DNA of 64,000 bases, taken from assembly GCF_028372415.1 (NCBI RefSeq), contig NC_092872.1, positions 551,781,705 to 551,845,704 on the forward strand. Direction: 5' to 3'. Shown here one piece after another: positions 1-10,325 of the stretch. Source of the DNA: Notamacropus eugenii. Lineage: Eukaryota; Chordata; Mammalia; Diprotodontia; Macropodidae. The notes beneath the pieces were generated by a model. The model was not told where the DNA came from and did not search any database. It worked only from the letters and a program-made list of their open reading frames with translations. The translations under genes were made by a program, and so were the position numbers. Position 1 is the stretch's first letter. Each line of letters starts with the position of its first letter.

Positions 1-640
1 ACTTCTTCTGTTAATCGGCAGCTTATGTTTTCGTAAATATTCATCCATTTCTCTTAGATTGTCAAATTTATTGGCATACAATTGGGAAGAGTAATTTCTA
101 ATTATTGTTTTAATTTCCTCTTCATTGAAGGTAAGTTCACCCTTTTCATTTTTGATACCGGTAATTTGGTTTTCTTTCTTTTTTTTCTAAATCAAATTGA
201 CCAAAGGTTTCTCAATGTTATTATTTTTTTTCATAAAACCATATGTTAGTTTTATTTATTAATTCAAGTTTTCTTAGTTTCAATTTTATTAATCTCTCCT
301 TTGGTTTTCAGTATTTCTAATTTGGTATTTAAATGGAGATTTTCAATTTGTTCTTTTTTTAGCTTTTTCAGTTGCATGTCCAATTGATCTCCTTTTTACC
401 TGTTTTATTCATGTAAGCACTCAAAGATATAAAACTTCCCCTAAGAACTGCTTTCACTGCATCCCATAAGTTTTGGTAGATTGTCTCATTATTGTCATAT
501 TCTTGAATGAAGTTATTGATTATTTCTATGATTTGTTGTTTGCCCCACTTATTCTTTAAGATTACATTGTTTAGTTTCCAGTTATTTTTGGTCTATCTTT
601 CCATGGCCCTTTATACATATAATTTTTATTGAAATGTGAT
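1..640 (-). mobile_element. L1 LINE fragment, ORF2 region, antisense
   Basis: On the plus strand this reads as the reverse complement of an L1 ORF2 segment. The stretch around 440-640, about conversion of a 'cccataagttttggta' type motif through 'ccagttatttttggtc', matches the marsupial L1 ORF2 pattern as I recall it. The element runs off the left edge toward its 3' end and stops near 640, so it is 5'-truncated at the high-coordinate side. It carries stops in all frames and is dead. Confidence 0.8.
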
Positions 641-679
641 TTGAAAAGGATACACTGACTATCTCTCCCTTTCTGCACT

Positions 680-1095
680 GGATTGTGAGGTCTTTATGTC
701 CTAGCAGTCTTCTTATACCTTACTTAGCTAAATATACTATTCCATCCAGAGACACTGGCCTCCTAGCTATTTCATGAATATCTTGTCTCTCAGCTCTAGG
801 CATTTTCTCTGCTTGTCTCCCCATGCCTGGTATTCTTTCCTTCCTCATATCTGTCTCAACTAAAATTTTCTCTCTTATAGGAAACCTTTCTACATTCCCT
901 TGCTTTCCCTTCATTAATCATTTTCCTCTTTATACTATATATAGCTTATTTATAAATCTTTGTTTGTTGTCTTCCCCATTAAATTGTGAGCTCCTTGAAG
1001 AAAGGAATTATCTTTATACTCTTTGTACAGTCAGAACATAGCATAGTACCTAGCATATTGTAGACATTAATTAGTGTATATTGATTAATTGTTTA
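680..1095 (+). mobile_element. L2 LINE 3' end
   Basis: Shows the L2 3' order: pyrimidine-rich coding remnant, then an 'attgtgagctccttgaagaa' type block (about 980), then 'cctagcatattgtagacatt' and a terminal 'ttgattaatt' repeat. L2 is an ancient CR1-clade LINE, and this copy is highly diverged. Confidence 0.75.
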
Positions 1096-1319
1096 GAGCA
1101 CATTTATATCCTTATCTATCTTAAATATTTATGACAAAAATTCTTGTCATTCACCTTGAATCCTAACAGGTGTGCTGATTCATGTACACAAGGAGTGCAC
1201 TAAATTCAGGTTTTCATTTGTCTGGCCATGAACCACAATATCACCTGTGCATGCAAGACTCAACCTGATTCCCCCTAGCCTCATTTAACACATGAATTGC
1301 TTTGGGAATGAGGCCTAGT
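1096..1319. other. Unassigned sequence
   Basis: No coding, RNA or recognisable repeat signal seen. Confidence 0.4.
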
Positions 1320-1585
1320 TTGGGGAATAAAATATATTCAATTTGGGGCATGTTGACTTTGAGGTTTTGGCAGAATATTCAGGTAGAGCTGTCCAGAAAG
1401 TACTTGAAGATATGAAACTGAAGCTCAAGAAAGAAATTAGTCCTGAAGATAGAGATTTGGGAATTTTCCCACGTAGAAATGATGATTAACGGCATAAGAA
1501 CAAATGAAGTTACCCAGGAAAGAATGTAGAAGAAAAAGAAAGCCAAGGACAAAATCTTGGAATAGTTTAATCTATGTTTCTAAAG
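1320..1585 (-). mobile_element. Ancient L2-like repeat, antisense
   Basis: The order 'ggcatgttgactttgagg', 'gagctgtccagaaagtactt', 'gatagagatttgggaatttt' and 'gccaaggacaaaatcttgg' follows a widespread ancient mammalian repeat that I place with the L2/CR1 group in antisense. The family assignment is from memory and less sure than that of the 3' ends. Confidence 0.5.
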
Positions 1586-1837
1586 ATAGTCTTCCTGTGG
1601 GTACTTAAAGATTATACCTGAAGACAATACTATACATGTTGGAAGATGTGGTATTAGTAAAATGATCTTTTCTATCCCTAATGTTTCTAGTTAATGATAA
1701 AGATCAGCATTTTGGCACTACAGTTGAAAACATAGAATCTAGTATTACCTTGTAGAAGAGAGGACCTCTTTCAGTAATTTTTTTTAAGTGAAAGAAGTTA
1801 TTTAAAGAAAGTAATATATGTGAGTATCAGTAATGAT

Positions 1838-1945
1838 CAATTTATCAATAAACTTTTAGTAGGTGCTCATTATGTGTTGGGCACTAGAGATACAAAGATA
1901 AAAAGAAAAAAGAAAAAATAAGAATCCTTGCTCTTACAGTGATTA
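1838..1945 (-). mobile_element. L2 3' end, antisense
   Basis: 'aggtgctcattatgtgttgg gcactagagatacaaag' is the reverse complement of the L2 terminus. It is followed by an A-rich patch and 'tccttgctctta'. Confidence 0.65.
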
Positions 1946-2189
1946 GATTTTGTAGTAATATTAGCTATATATATATTTTTGCAATTTATTAAAAATAGAA
2001 AGTATTCCATCTGCAATAACTCTTTTAAAGAGAGAAAACATGACAAATATTAATCACTTTTTTATATATGAGAGAAACCTGAACTTTATGGAGATTGATA
2101 TTCTTTCTTACAGAAACATGGTGGGTGAATAGCAAAGCAGGGAAGAGCAGGAGATGAAGGTTGGTTGAATCAATGAGCAATGTTCCTTT

Positions 2190-2345
2190 GACCAACCGAT
2201 AAGCATTTATTATATTAACTTCCTACTATGTGCTAAGCACTTTGCTAAATGCTGGAGAAACTAAGACAAAATGGGAAATAATTCCTGTTCCCAAGGAACC
2301 TATATCAATGGGCATACTCATTATCAAGGGTAGAATCACAGAACC
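2190..2345 (-). mobile_element. L2 3' end, antisense
   Basis: 'taagcatttatta' followed by 'ctactatgtgctaagcactt' and 'cccaaggaacctatat' is the antisense L2 terminus. A MIR3-like piece follows directly (2345-2450). Confidence 0.7.
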
Positions 2346-2450
2346 AAAAATTTTTAAGACTTAAAAGAACTTCATTTCAATCTCATCATTTTTAGTCATG
2401 AGAAAACTGAAGAACATGTAAAGAAAATAATTTGTTGAAGTATTTTTGGT
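2345..2450 (-). mobile_element. MIR3-like SINE, antisense, diverged
   Basis: A 'tcacagaacc' start, 'aagaacttcatttcaatctc' and 'atgagaaaactgaagaacat' fit the MIR3 antisense pattern (segment shared by many MIR copies) with heavy decay. Confidence 0.45.
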
Positions 2451-2504
2451 TAGTTGATAGTACAGTAAGGCTGACAATCAAGGCTTACAGTTCCTAGTCT
2501 GCAT

Positions 2505-2660
2505 ATATTTTTTTATTTTAAATTATTAATTTATACATTTTCAGTTTTCTACAATCACTTCCATAAGCCTTAGATTTTCTCCCCCTCCCTCCCCATATAT
2601 TTTTTTTACACACATACACACACACATATAAATTCGTATATATATGTGTGTGCTTTTTCG
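2505..2660 (-). mobile_element. Possible L1 3' UTR remnant, antisense, with CA/TA repeat
   Basis: 'ccataagccttagattttct' followed by 'ccccctccctcccc' resembles antisense L1 3' UTR sequence seen in marsupials. A short CA/TA microsatellite (2607-2654) follows. The call rests on recall of one motif only. Confidence 0.35.
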
Positions 2661-3245
2661 AATTTGAATTAATGTCATTTGTGTTCATGCTTGCTACTTT
2701 AAAATATAGGGAGGAAATGTCTTGGAAGGACAATGTCTCTACAAGGTCTCTATTGAGGATTCCACCTACAAAGTGTGTTTTTTGACCTCTGAGTTATACT
2801 GCAAAGGCGATCAGTTCAATCAAGCTTTTGAAACAGGAGGATAATTCAATAGTAATTATTTCTCTCCACATGGGCACCCAGAGGCTACGGTGATGAGCAT
2901 ATCCTCTAAGTCATAAAAGATACAAATAAAAATAATTATGAAATTACCATTTTTAGAGATAACGATGTATGCATAAATAATGACTAAGCTGCATTTCCAT
3001 GTATAAAGACATTCGGACATTTTAACAGGGACTATTAATGGCTTTTTTGGGACAAGAAAAAGATGCTGTCTGTTCATCCAAATTTGACAAATAATAAATA
3101 TTTACTATTTTTAAATAAGGGAATGCAGTTAAAATACTCCTTTTGGGTATAATCCCTTCCCTTCATACTTGTTTGAATTATTCATTTTTAAAATGAATAG
3201 CATCACTTACTATTAAGGAATGTTTATGTAGTCTTACCTTTTTCT
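2661..3245. other. Unassigned AT-rich sequence
   Basis: No gene, RNA or clear repeat is visible. Short open frames lack any family signature. Confidence 0.4.
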
Positions 3246-3249
3246 TTTA

Positions 3250-3380
3250 ATTTAAAGAGCATTTATTAAGCACTTGCTACATTCCATGCAGAAATCAGGC
3301 ACTAGAGATAAAGAGACAATACAATGAAATAGCCCTTGCCCTCAAAGAGCCTATATTCTAAGGGAGATACATGTACATGA
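3250..3380 (-). mobile_element. L2 3' end, antisense
   Basis: 'agcatttattaagcacttgc', then 'caggcactagagataaagag' and 'ccctcaaagagcctatattc', is a well-preserved antisense L2 terminus. Confidence 0.75.
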
Positions 3381-3620
3381 GTTGACTAGGTGGTACAGTA
3401 GATAGAATGTTGGACTTAGAATCAGAAAACCTGAATTAAAATATTCAAATGCTATCTGTGTGACCCTGGAGAAATCACTTAAAGTTCTGCTCAGAGAAGT
3501 ATTTAATTTCTTAGTCTGTTTCCTCTAAAATATTTCCTATGAAAATGAGGATAATCGTAGCAACAACCTCACAGGATTGTTGAGGACCAAATAAGAGAAC
3601 ATGTAACTTTGCAAGCTTTA
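3381..3620 (+). mobile_element. MIR/THER1-type SINE
   Basis: A tRNA-like head ('taggtggtacagtagataga'), 'ctatctgtgtgaccctggag', 'cttagtctgtttcctctaaa' and 'cctcacaggattgttgagga' follow the MIR/THER1 core order on the plus strand. Confidence 0.65.
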
Positions 3621-3625
3621 AGGCA

Positions 3626-3634
3626 ATACATATA

Positions 3635-3687
<53 letters not shown>

Positions 3688-3693
3688 ATATAC
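3626..3693. repeat. (CATA)n/(TA)n microsatellite
   Basis: An uninterrupted CATA tetranucleotide tract passes into a TA dinucleotide tract, directly behind the preceding SINE. It probably grew from that SINE's A/T-rich tail. Confidence 0.95.
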
Positions 3694-3721
3694 TTGCTAT
3701 TAATGTTACCTATGATTATTA

Positions 3722-3960
3722 AGTGGGCAGCTAAGTGGTGCATTGAATTTGGAAACAGGAAGACTCCTTGAGTGAGTTCAAATCTGCCCTCAGACACTTA
3801 CTAGCTGTATCTCCCTGAGCAAGTCACTTAATCCTGTGTGTCTCAATTTGTCATCTATAAAATGAGCTGGAGAAAGAAATGGTAAACCACTCTACTATTT
3901 CTGCCAAGAAAACTCCAAAAGGTGTCATAAAGAGTCAGGCATGACTAAAATACAACACAA
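3722..3960 (+). mobile_element. Marsupial tRNA-derived SINE (MAR1/WSINE1-like)
   Basis: A near full-length copy: 'gggcagctaagtggtgcatt' head, 'cagacacttactagctgtat', 'gagcaagtcacttaatcctg', then the marsupial-type tail 'gccaagaaaactccaaaagg' and 'gagtcaggcatgactaaaat', ending in an ACA-rich tail. The same tail recurs at 18065, 22498, 44855 and (reversed) 42200. Confidence 0.85.
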
Positions 3961-4009
3961 AATAAATGAAAATTAATATAAAATAATTTAAAGAAAGAAA
4001 ACATTTTAA

Positions 4010-4560
4010 TAACTGGGAGATCAGGAAAGGTCTTGTAGAGGCACGACATCTGAACAAGCCAGTTTGAGTATAATAGAGACTATGTGATGGAGAAAAATAT
4101 AGTTTGCAAAAGTAAGTAGGAACCAGATTTTCATGCATTGTACTTTTAAATACCAGTAAGAAATTTTCCTTTTTATTCAAGAAGTCATAGGGAACTACTA
4201 AAGATTTTTTTTTTAGTTGGAGTGGGAGTGTAATGTTTAGAACTATGTTTTAGGAATATTAATTCAGTAGCTTTGAGGAGGATGATGTAGGAAGTAAAAA
4301 TATTATAGACACAGAGAACAGTTAGGAGGTTATTGAAAGAGTATAGGCAATGAGTGATGAGTGCCTAACCTAGGGCAGAAGCTGTGTGAGTAAAGAAAAG
4401 GGAAGGAGTCCAAGAGATATTGGACAGGTAGGGTCAAGAAGACAATACCTGATCGGATATGGGATAGAGGAAGATGGAAGGGTCAAGAATGGGCTGACTA
4501 GGCTAGCATCACTTTCATTTTTATAACCACCATCTCTCCTCACCTCTAAGGCTACTGTCA
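4010..4560 (-). mobile_element. L2-like LINE segment, antisense
   Basis: Fits antisense L2-like order with decay: 'caggaaaggtcttgtagagg', 'atagggaactactaaagatt', 'ggagtgggagtgtaatgttt' and later 'gaggttattgaaagagtata'. This is the same repeat class seen at 17480-18010 and 61850-62310. Confidence 0.6.
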
Positions 4561-4577
4561 TCCCTGTTGCTTACAGA

Positions 4578-5331
4578 ATGAAGAATTTTCCACCAGCAAA
4601 CTAGGAAATTTGTTTTTGGTAGCAGCAAAATAGCACTGATATGGTGCTAGACAGCAAAACCCTAGACATCAAGCCTCCTTTACATCTCTGAAAGTTGCCC
4701 CTCCTAGGTACATGGATTTGTATTGTAGCTCTCACTAAATGATGACACCTATAATTTACACACTATCTCCAAAGGACAAAATGCCCAGTTTGCAGAAAGC
4801 TTATTTTTTTGTTTTGTTTTGTTTGTTTGTTTCTGTTTTTTTATGGTGATTGCTCAGTTTAGAGAGGATGAACCAAAATAACCTAAAGAAGCTTCTATAA
4901 CTGAGGAACAAGTAGATGGCAGCAATTAAGATGTTGAACCGATTGCTGAGTTTGGGTTTGTTCCTAATGCTAAAATCAGTATTGGGTAAGTACTGTTTGC
5001 TGCAATGTGTGAATGTCAGTCTTTACAGCTAGACCCTGAAGATGAAAATCCAGGTGTTTATGATGGATAAGAGTGTGATGTGGAAGCATATGGCCAAAGA
5101 AAGATGAACACCCCCACATTTTATATTAGTGAAGGATTACATCATTTGGCATCCAAGGACAAGCAGCATTGCAGCCATTAGAAGGAATGTTTGTTCAGTC
5201 TGTGAGAAACCAATATCACATAACTAAGAGTATGGACAAAAGACCCAAGAAGAAATCATTAATAAGGGATGGAGATGGATACCATACCAGCTGTTATAGG
5301 ATGGTTCAAAAATGGGGATGGTGATCACTAA
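4578..5331 (+). pseudogene. CLNS1A: CLNS1A (pICln) processed pseudogene
   Basis: CLNS1A encodes pICln, the methylosome chaperone that hands Sm proteins to the PRMT5 complex during snRNP assembly. Read in pieces, translation gives FPP near the start (4580s), QQ and a VLxxK motif, then strong matches from 4842: REDEPK, then a stretch around DVEPIAEFGFVP (4935-4970), MCECQSLQLDPEDEN (5010-5055), YDG, DVEAYGQ, TPTFY (5110), and the C-terminal GMEMDTIPAV ending before a stop at 5329. There is no intron, and the length (about 754 bp) is close to the roughly 711-bp coding sequence, so it is a retrocopy. Many in-frame stops and frame changes show it is dead. A T-rich GTTT-type tract (4801-4840) sits where the codons for LYVMV should be. 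The N-terminal third is much more diverged. Confidence 0.88.
4801..4841. repeat. T-rich (GTTT)n tract inside the CLNS1A retrocopy
   Basis: Runs of T with GTTTT and GTTTG units interrupt the pseudogene just before the codons matching MV(N)AxF. It could be a local expansion or a small insertion's poly-T end. Confidence 0.8.
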
Positions 5332-5764
5332 AAGTAACATGATGACATAATATCCCACAAGTTACTGAAGGAGAGAACTTTATAACTTTTCAATAGTAAA
5401 GAAACATCAGTTTTCTTTCTCCAAAATTAATCTGATTTAATTCTTTCTTCAGACACACTATTCTGAGACCGTAGACTCAAGAGATCATATGCGTATATAA
5501 TAACCTAGGTCTGTAATTCTTCTCCTCATACTATATGCATCTTCTAGAAGGCAACAGGTCCACGGGAATCAGAACTTAGACAAATCAGAGGTATGGAAGT
5601 GAATTCATGTGCATTCTGAATATACCATTTATACAAGGTTTCCCAAAAGTGAGATTTTAAGCTACACAAGCTTAAAGCTATATATGAAGTAAAGGGCAAC
5701 ACATGTTCCTTGGCAGAGGAGATTAGGAGGTCACAAAATCTTGTCTTTCTGTCTCTCCCCCTTT
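5332..5764. other. Unassigned flank of the CLNS1A retrocopy
   Basis: The first 100 bp or so may be the retrocopy's 3' UTR. No poly-A tail remains visible. At 5630-5690, 'ggtttcccaaaagtgagatt' and the small inverted repeat 'taagct...agctta' hint at a decayed mariner-like MITE, too worn to call. Confidence 0.3.
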
Positions 5765-6590
5765 GTACTTGGTATCAATCAGTTAACTATCTATAGGGAA
5801 TATTTATAAAAAATGTGAGGCCTGATTAGCACATTCCTGCATCTTTGAGCAGCCTAATTAACTACACTATCATGTCCCACTGACCTCCATTAACATAAAA
5901 TGGAAACTTCTAATAAGCCTTTTCCCATTTTTTCAATGTTTACTTTATGCTGAAAATGAATAATTCCAGTATGTTGTGACAAATTGCCTTCAAAAGCTGT
6001 ACGCTCTTAGGTTTCTATGCAGATTTAGAGAAGCAGAGATATGATTCTCAAAATACTAAAGATGACATGCTTTTTGTGGCTTTGTAGCAGCTAAATAAAC
6101 TTGAATTTTATTTGTTACTTTTTTATTTTTAACAGTCAAAGGGTGGTGAGGGTGAAGAAGATGGCTGGATTTCTAGTAAGGTGTCAGTAATGTGGGACTG
6201 GAGGTCAGGAAAAATACCAGGGTTAGATCTTCAGATCTGGTACTTATCTTCATAGAGTTTAAAATTAAGCCCATGGAAATGAATGACATTACAAAGAAAG
6301 TAGAGGTACAAAAAACCAGTACACTAGGGAATCCCAAGAAAGAACACATTTAATGGATGAGAAGAGGATAGTGATGGAGCAAAGGAAAGTGGGAAAGAAA
6401 TGGTCAGAGAAGTAGGAGGAGAACCATGACAGGGGTCACAAAAGAGCTCTCATGATTTCCACCTGATATCCAGGCTTCTGAGTTGGTTTGTCCTTTGTCC
6501 TTCGTTTTCTTCTTTTCTTTTTTTTCCATCAGCCATATTGTAAAGGAAAACATAGATGAAAAAATAAATAAATAAAAAAGCCTCAAGAAA
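5765..6590. other. Unassigned, repeat-free block
   Basis: I recognise no repeat between about 5770 and 6540. The part from 5820 to 6120 is AT-rich with homeodomain-like TAAT cores and little simple repeat, as conserved noncoding DNA often is. An A-rich (AATA)n patch lies at 6555-6605. Function cannot be judged from one sequence. Confidence 0.3.
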
Positions 6591-6599
6591 AATAAAGAA

Positions 6600-7430
6600 A
6601 AAAATAAGCTTCAAACTCTATTCAGACATCATCACTTCTTTCTCTGGGGATAGATAGCATTTTATTTTATTAGAAGTCCTGAGTTGTCTTGGATCATTGT
6701 ATTGCTGAGAATAAATCATTCACAGCTGATCATCTTACAATATTGCTGTTTCTTTGCACACAGTGCATTTCACTTTACATCAGGTCATCAAAATCTCTCT
6801 AGTCTTTTCTGAGAGCATCCCACTCATCATTTCCCCTAGCACAATAATATTGTATCACAATCACATACCATGAATTATTCAGCCATTTTGCAATTGATAG
6901 GCATCCCCTCAATTTCCAATTCTTTGACCTCAGAAAAGAATAGTTATAAATATTTCTGTACATATAGGCCCTTTTCCTTTTTGCTTTTTTACCTCTTTTG
7001 GGATATAGACATAGTAGTGGTTTTGCTAGGTCAAAGGGTATGCATGGTTTTAAAGCCCTTTGGCCATAGTTCAAAATTGCTGTACAGAATGGTTGAATAT
7101 GCTCACAACTCCACCAGCATTGCATTAACGTCCCATTTTCCCCACATCCCCTTCACCATTTGTCATTTTTCCTTTTCTGTCCTATTAGCCAATCTCATAG
7201 ATATGAGATAGTACCTCAGAATTGTTTTAATTTGCATTTCTCTAATCAGTAGTGAGTTAGAGAAATTTTTTCATATTTCTATATATAGCTTTGATTACTT
7301 CATCTGAAAAACTGTTCATATCTTTTGATCATTTATCAGCTGGGAATGTCTTATTTTTATAAATTTGACTCAGTTCTCTATATGTTAGAGAAATGGGGCC
7401 TTTATCAGAGAAACTTGCTTCAATTTTTTT
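6600..7430 (-). mobile_element. L1 LINE, ORF2 C-terminus and 3' end, antisense
   Basis: The minus-strand translation of 6799-7125 gives the L1 ORF2 C-terminal order: CWW...IQPF, AILNYGQRALK, IPFD, KPLLCLYPK, YMYRNIY, KNWKLRGC, AKWLNNSWYVIVIQYYCA, NDEWDALRKD. Sequence toward 6600 is ORF2 end or 3' UTR; toward 7430 it reads further into ORF2. Several frame breaks make it dead. Confidence 0.88.
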
Positions 7431-8240
7431 TCAGTGACTGTTGCTAACTGTGTTTCCTCCATCCTACTTCTCCTGTTTATTTTATTCTCTCTCCTTTCAC
7501 CCTGTCCCTCCTCAAAAGTGTTTTGTTTTTCACTATACCTTCCCCAAATCTGCCCTCCCTTCTATCATTCTCTCACTTTCTCTTATCCCCTTCCCCTCCT
7601 ACTTTCCTGTAGGGTAAGACAGATTTCTGTACTCATTTGAGTATATATGTTATTCCCTCTTTGAGTCAATTCTGATGACAGTAAGTTTCACTCACTCCCC
7701 CTTACCTCTTCCCTGTTGCCCTCCACTGTAAAAGTTTCTTTTTGCCTCTTTTAAGTGAGATAATTTACCCCATTCTATCTCTCCTTTTCTCCCAGTATAT
7801 TCCTTTCTCATCCATTAATTTTATGTTTTTAGATATCATCCCTTCATATACAATTCACACCTTGCCCTCTGTCTACATACACTCCTCTGTCTACCCTAAA
7901 AATAAGAAAGTTCTTATCATTTAAAAGTGTCATCTTCCCATGTAGGAATATAAACAGTTTAACTTTATTAAGTCCCTTATAATTTTCCTTTCCTGTTTAC
8001 CTTTTTATGCTTCTCTTGAGTCTTATATTTGAAAGGCAGATTTTCTATTCAACTCTGGTCTTTTCATCAAGAATGATTGAAAGTCCTCTATTTCATTGAA
8101 TGTCCATTCTCTACCTCATGGGAGATACTCAGTTTTGCTGAGTAGGTAATTCTTGGTTGTAATCCTATCTCCTTTGCTCTCTGAGATATCATATTCCAAG
8201 CCCTCCAGTCCTTTAATGTGGAAGGTGCTAAATCTCATGT
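7431..8240 (-). mobile_element. L1-associated pyrimidine-rich segment, antisense
   Basis: The order 'ccctgtccctcctcaaaagt', 'gggtaagacagatttctgta', 'ccattctctacctcatggga' and 'tatcatattccaagccctcc' is one I recall from marsupial L1 antisense copies. It joins the ORF2 C-terminal region abruptly near 7430, so this is either one L1 with an internal deletion or two adjoining L1 copies. Confidence 0.55.
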
Positions 8241-8630
8241 TATCTTGACTATGGCTCCAGCATGCTCTAAGTGCTCTACAGTGCCTGCTTTAGCTGACCT
8301 TCATGGCCATGTGAATAAATTGTTCTCATCCACCCATTCCTCTGGGGGAAATCTTCACATGTCTGAGGTAGACACCCCACCTAAGTCACCAGTGGGTTTG
8401 AGGCCTTTGGTTACCCTCAATTTGATTTAGCCATCTGACTAGATAGTTTCCTGGAAGGTAGCCACTACGCATGTTACAGCTTCTTTGATCCATAGGTTAG
8501 AGTTGAGTGATCACCAAAGATGGATGAATAGCCCTGAAGTGGACTCAGTAAGCCCTCATACCAGAAGTGCTAGTTTTCTCTGAACACCCTAAATACCCCT
8601 CTGACTTAGGTACTGCGGGTAGTGTTAGGA
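8241..8630. other. Unidentified, probably repetitive block
   Basis: Reverse-complement motifs such as 'cacatggccatgaaggtcag' and 'ggcactgtagagcacttaga' look like a dispersed repeat I cannot name. No coding signature. Confidence 0.3.
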
Positions 8631-8745
8631 GCATGACTTGCCCATGGTCAGACAACTAGTAAGGGTCAGAGGCAGAATTAGAACCAAAATCTTTGTGTCT
8701 CCAAGTCTGTTCTACTCTAACTCCCCATTCCATATCACTTCTATT
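8630..8745 (-). mobile_element. MIR SINE, antisense
   Basis: 'gacttgcccatggtcagaca', 'actagtaagggtcagaggca' and 'ttagaaccaaaatctttgtg' is the antisense MIR core and tRNA-related end. Confidence 0.7.
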
Positions 8746-8799
8746 ATAATGATTTGTGCTTAGCTGGGGAGGAAGGGTCAGTAATTATTTGTTGAATTG

Positions 8800-8995
8800 A
8801 ATTGAAGGGTGTGGCATCATAAAATTTTGTGATCTTATTTAAGATCCTTAGGAATCTTACATAACCTCATCATTTTACACATGAACAAGCAGAAGCACAA
8901 AGACATTGGACAGTTTGCCCAAAGTAATAGAGACCAGACATGGACCTAAGCCACTGTAATTCCAAATACAGTATTTCTACTATATTTCACTAGAA
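8800..8995 (-). mobile_element. MIR3-like SINE, antisense
   Basis: 'cattttacacatgaacaagc', 'gacagtttgcccaaagtaat' and 'gaccagacatggacctaagc' follow the antisense MIR/MIR3 order. Confidence 0.55.
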
Positions 8996-8999
8996 GCAA

Positions 9000-9165
9000 A
9001 ATAATGATAATAATTAGTATTTATAGAACACAGTTAAGTTTGCAACTATTATCTCATTTGATCCTCATCACAACACTATGAAGCAAATGTTAATGTTATT
9101 TCCATTTTGCAAAGGAGGCTCATAGGGGAGTAGTCCAGGGACATGTACTTATTTAACATTTTTAA
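9000..9165 (-). mobile_element. THER1/MIR-type SINE, antisense
   Basis: 'attatctcatttgatcctca', 'caacactatgaagcaaatgt' and 'ccattttgcaaaggaggctc' form the antisense THER1/MIR CORE region. Confidence 0.7.
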
Positions 9166-9189
9166 AATTCAGTATCTAAGATAAAGGCA

Positions 9190-9835
9190 GAGATGTTTGG
9201 CAGATTTGCAAATGAGCAAAAGTAAAAGGCATAATTAACACGTAGGATGACAAGAGTTAAACCCTCCAACCTTCAAGATATCGGGTCAAAACTAATAAGA
9301 TGAAATTTAATAAGAATACATGTCTGATCTCACCTTAAGATGAAAAAAATCAACTTTACAAGTAAAATATGGGGGAGGTATTGTTGAAGAGTAGCACGTT
9401 TAAACAAAAGATGGTGGGGATTCAGTGGACCAAAAGCTCAATATCAGTCAACACTATGATATAGCATTCCTCAAAGTTAATGGGAACTTCAGATACATCA
9501 GGGGAGTTGAAGCATCCAGGAATAAAAAATCCTTGTACTCTCCCCTTTCCTCATTTCAACCACCTCTGGATATTTTATTTAATTCTGGGCTCCATATTTT
9601 ACAAAGGACAATAATAATCTGGAGATGATGCTGAGGAAGTAAAGCAGACTGCTCAAGGTCCTTCAGATCATAAAGAAATTAAGATTATTTAAGGAAAATT
9701 GGGATGCCAACCTAAAGTTGATCAACTTAGGGAGGAACATGATAACTCTTCAAATATTTGACAGTTTTAAGGGTTAAGGTTTCTTCTGTGTGGTTCCAGA
9801 GGTAGAATTCAGGATAATATGTGGAATAAGGCGGC
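9190..9835 (+). mobile_element. CR1/L3-type LINE 3' region, left part
   Basis: Follows the CR1-clade 3' order: 'ctaataagatgaaatttaat aag' (9292), 'atatgggggagg', 'agtggaccaaaagctcaata' (9425), 'attctgggctccatatttta', and 'ggaggaacatgataactctt' (9733). It breaks off near 9835 where a MIR begins, and resumes at 10115. Confidence 0.75.
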
Positions 9836-10071
9836 TAGAAGGGAAAGTAGAGAGAGCTTGGAGTCAGGAAGATTTGAGTTCAAATATGGGCACATTCTTA
9901 CTAGTTGTGTGAGTCTGGGCAAGTCACTTAACAGCTCTGTGCCTCAGTTTCCCCATCTGTAAAATGAGGATAATAATGACACTTGCTTCACAGGGCTGAT
10001 GTGAAGATCAAATGATTCAACTTATATAAGGACTCTCAACTCTTGAAGAAGTATATAAATAATAAGAAGTG
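9836..10071 (+). mobile_element. MIR SINE inserted in CR1/L3 element
   Basis: A well-kept MIR: 'gagagagcttggagtcagga', 'gttcaaatatgggcacattc', 'gggcaagtcacttaacagct', 'cctcagtttccccatctgta', 'aatgaggataataatgacac', and the 3' part to 'gaagtatataaataataaga'. It separates two parts of one CR1-type element. Confidence 0.88.
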
Positions 10072-10101
10072 GTAGTAGTAGCAGTAGCAGCAGCAGCAGC
10101 A
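10072..10101. repeat. (AGT)n/(AGC)n trinucleotide repeat
   Basis: A GTA/GCA trinucleotide tract directly follows the MIR tail. Confidence 0.9.
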
Positions 10102-10114
10102 AATAGACTTTATA

Positions 10115-10325
10115 TAAACTATATTTTTCAGATTAAAGTTGTCCAAAAGTGGAATGGGAAAAGTAGAAAGTAGTTCATTCCTCACTAGATGACTTCAATT
10201 TAAGATTATATAACTCCTTATTAGGTCTTTTGGGACCTTGGAGAGGAAATTCTAGTGAAAGCAAAGATTGGACTAGATGCACTTTCAAATGTCTTTTGAT
10301 TTTTAGCTTCTCTGACTCCTCAGAC
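10115..10325 (+). mobile_element. CR1/L3-type LINE 3' region, right part
   Basis: Resumes with 'aaagttgtccaaaagtggaa' and continues through 'tcctcactagatgacttcaa', 'ttagg tcttttgggaccttgg' and 'ggactagatgcactttcaaa', the CR1 3' terminal order, in the same orientation as 9190-9835. Confidence 0.7.

Noticed and set aside
3722-3800. Real tRNA genes at the many tRNA-like heads
   Set aside because: They are SINE heads followed by SINE bodies and do not form proper cloverleafs.
5630-5695. Second mariner-like MITE
   Set aside because: One end resembles the 40491 element but the matching inverted end is too decayed to support.
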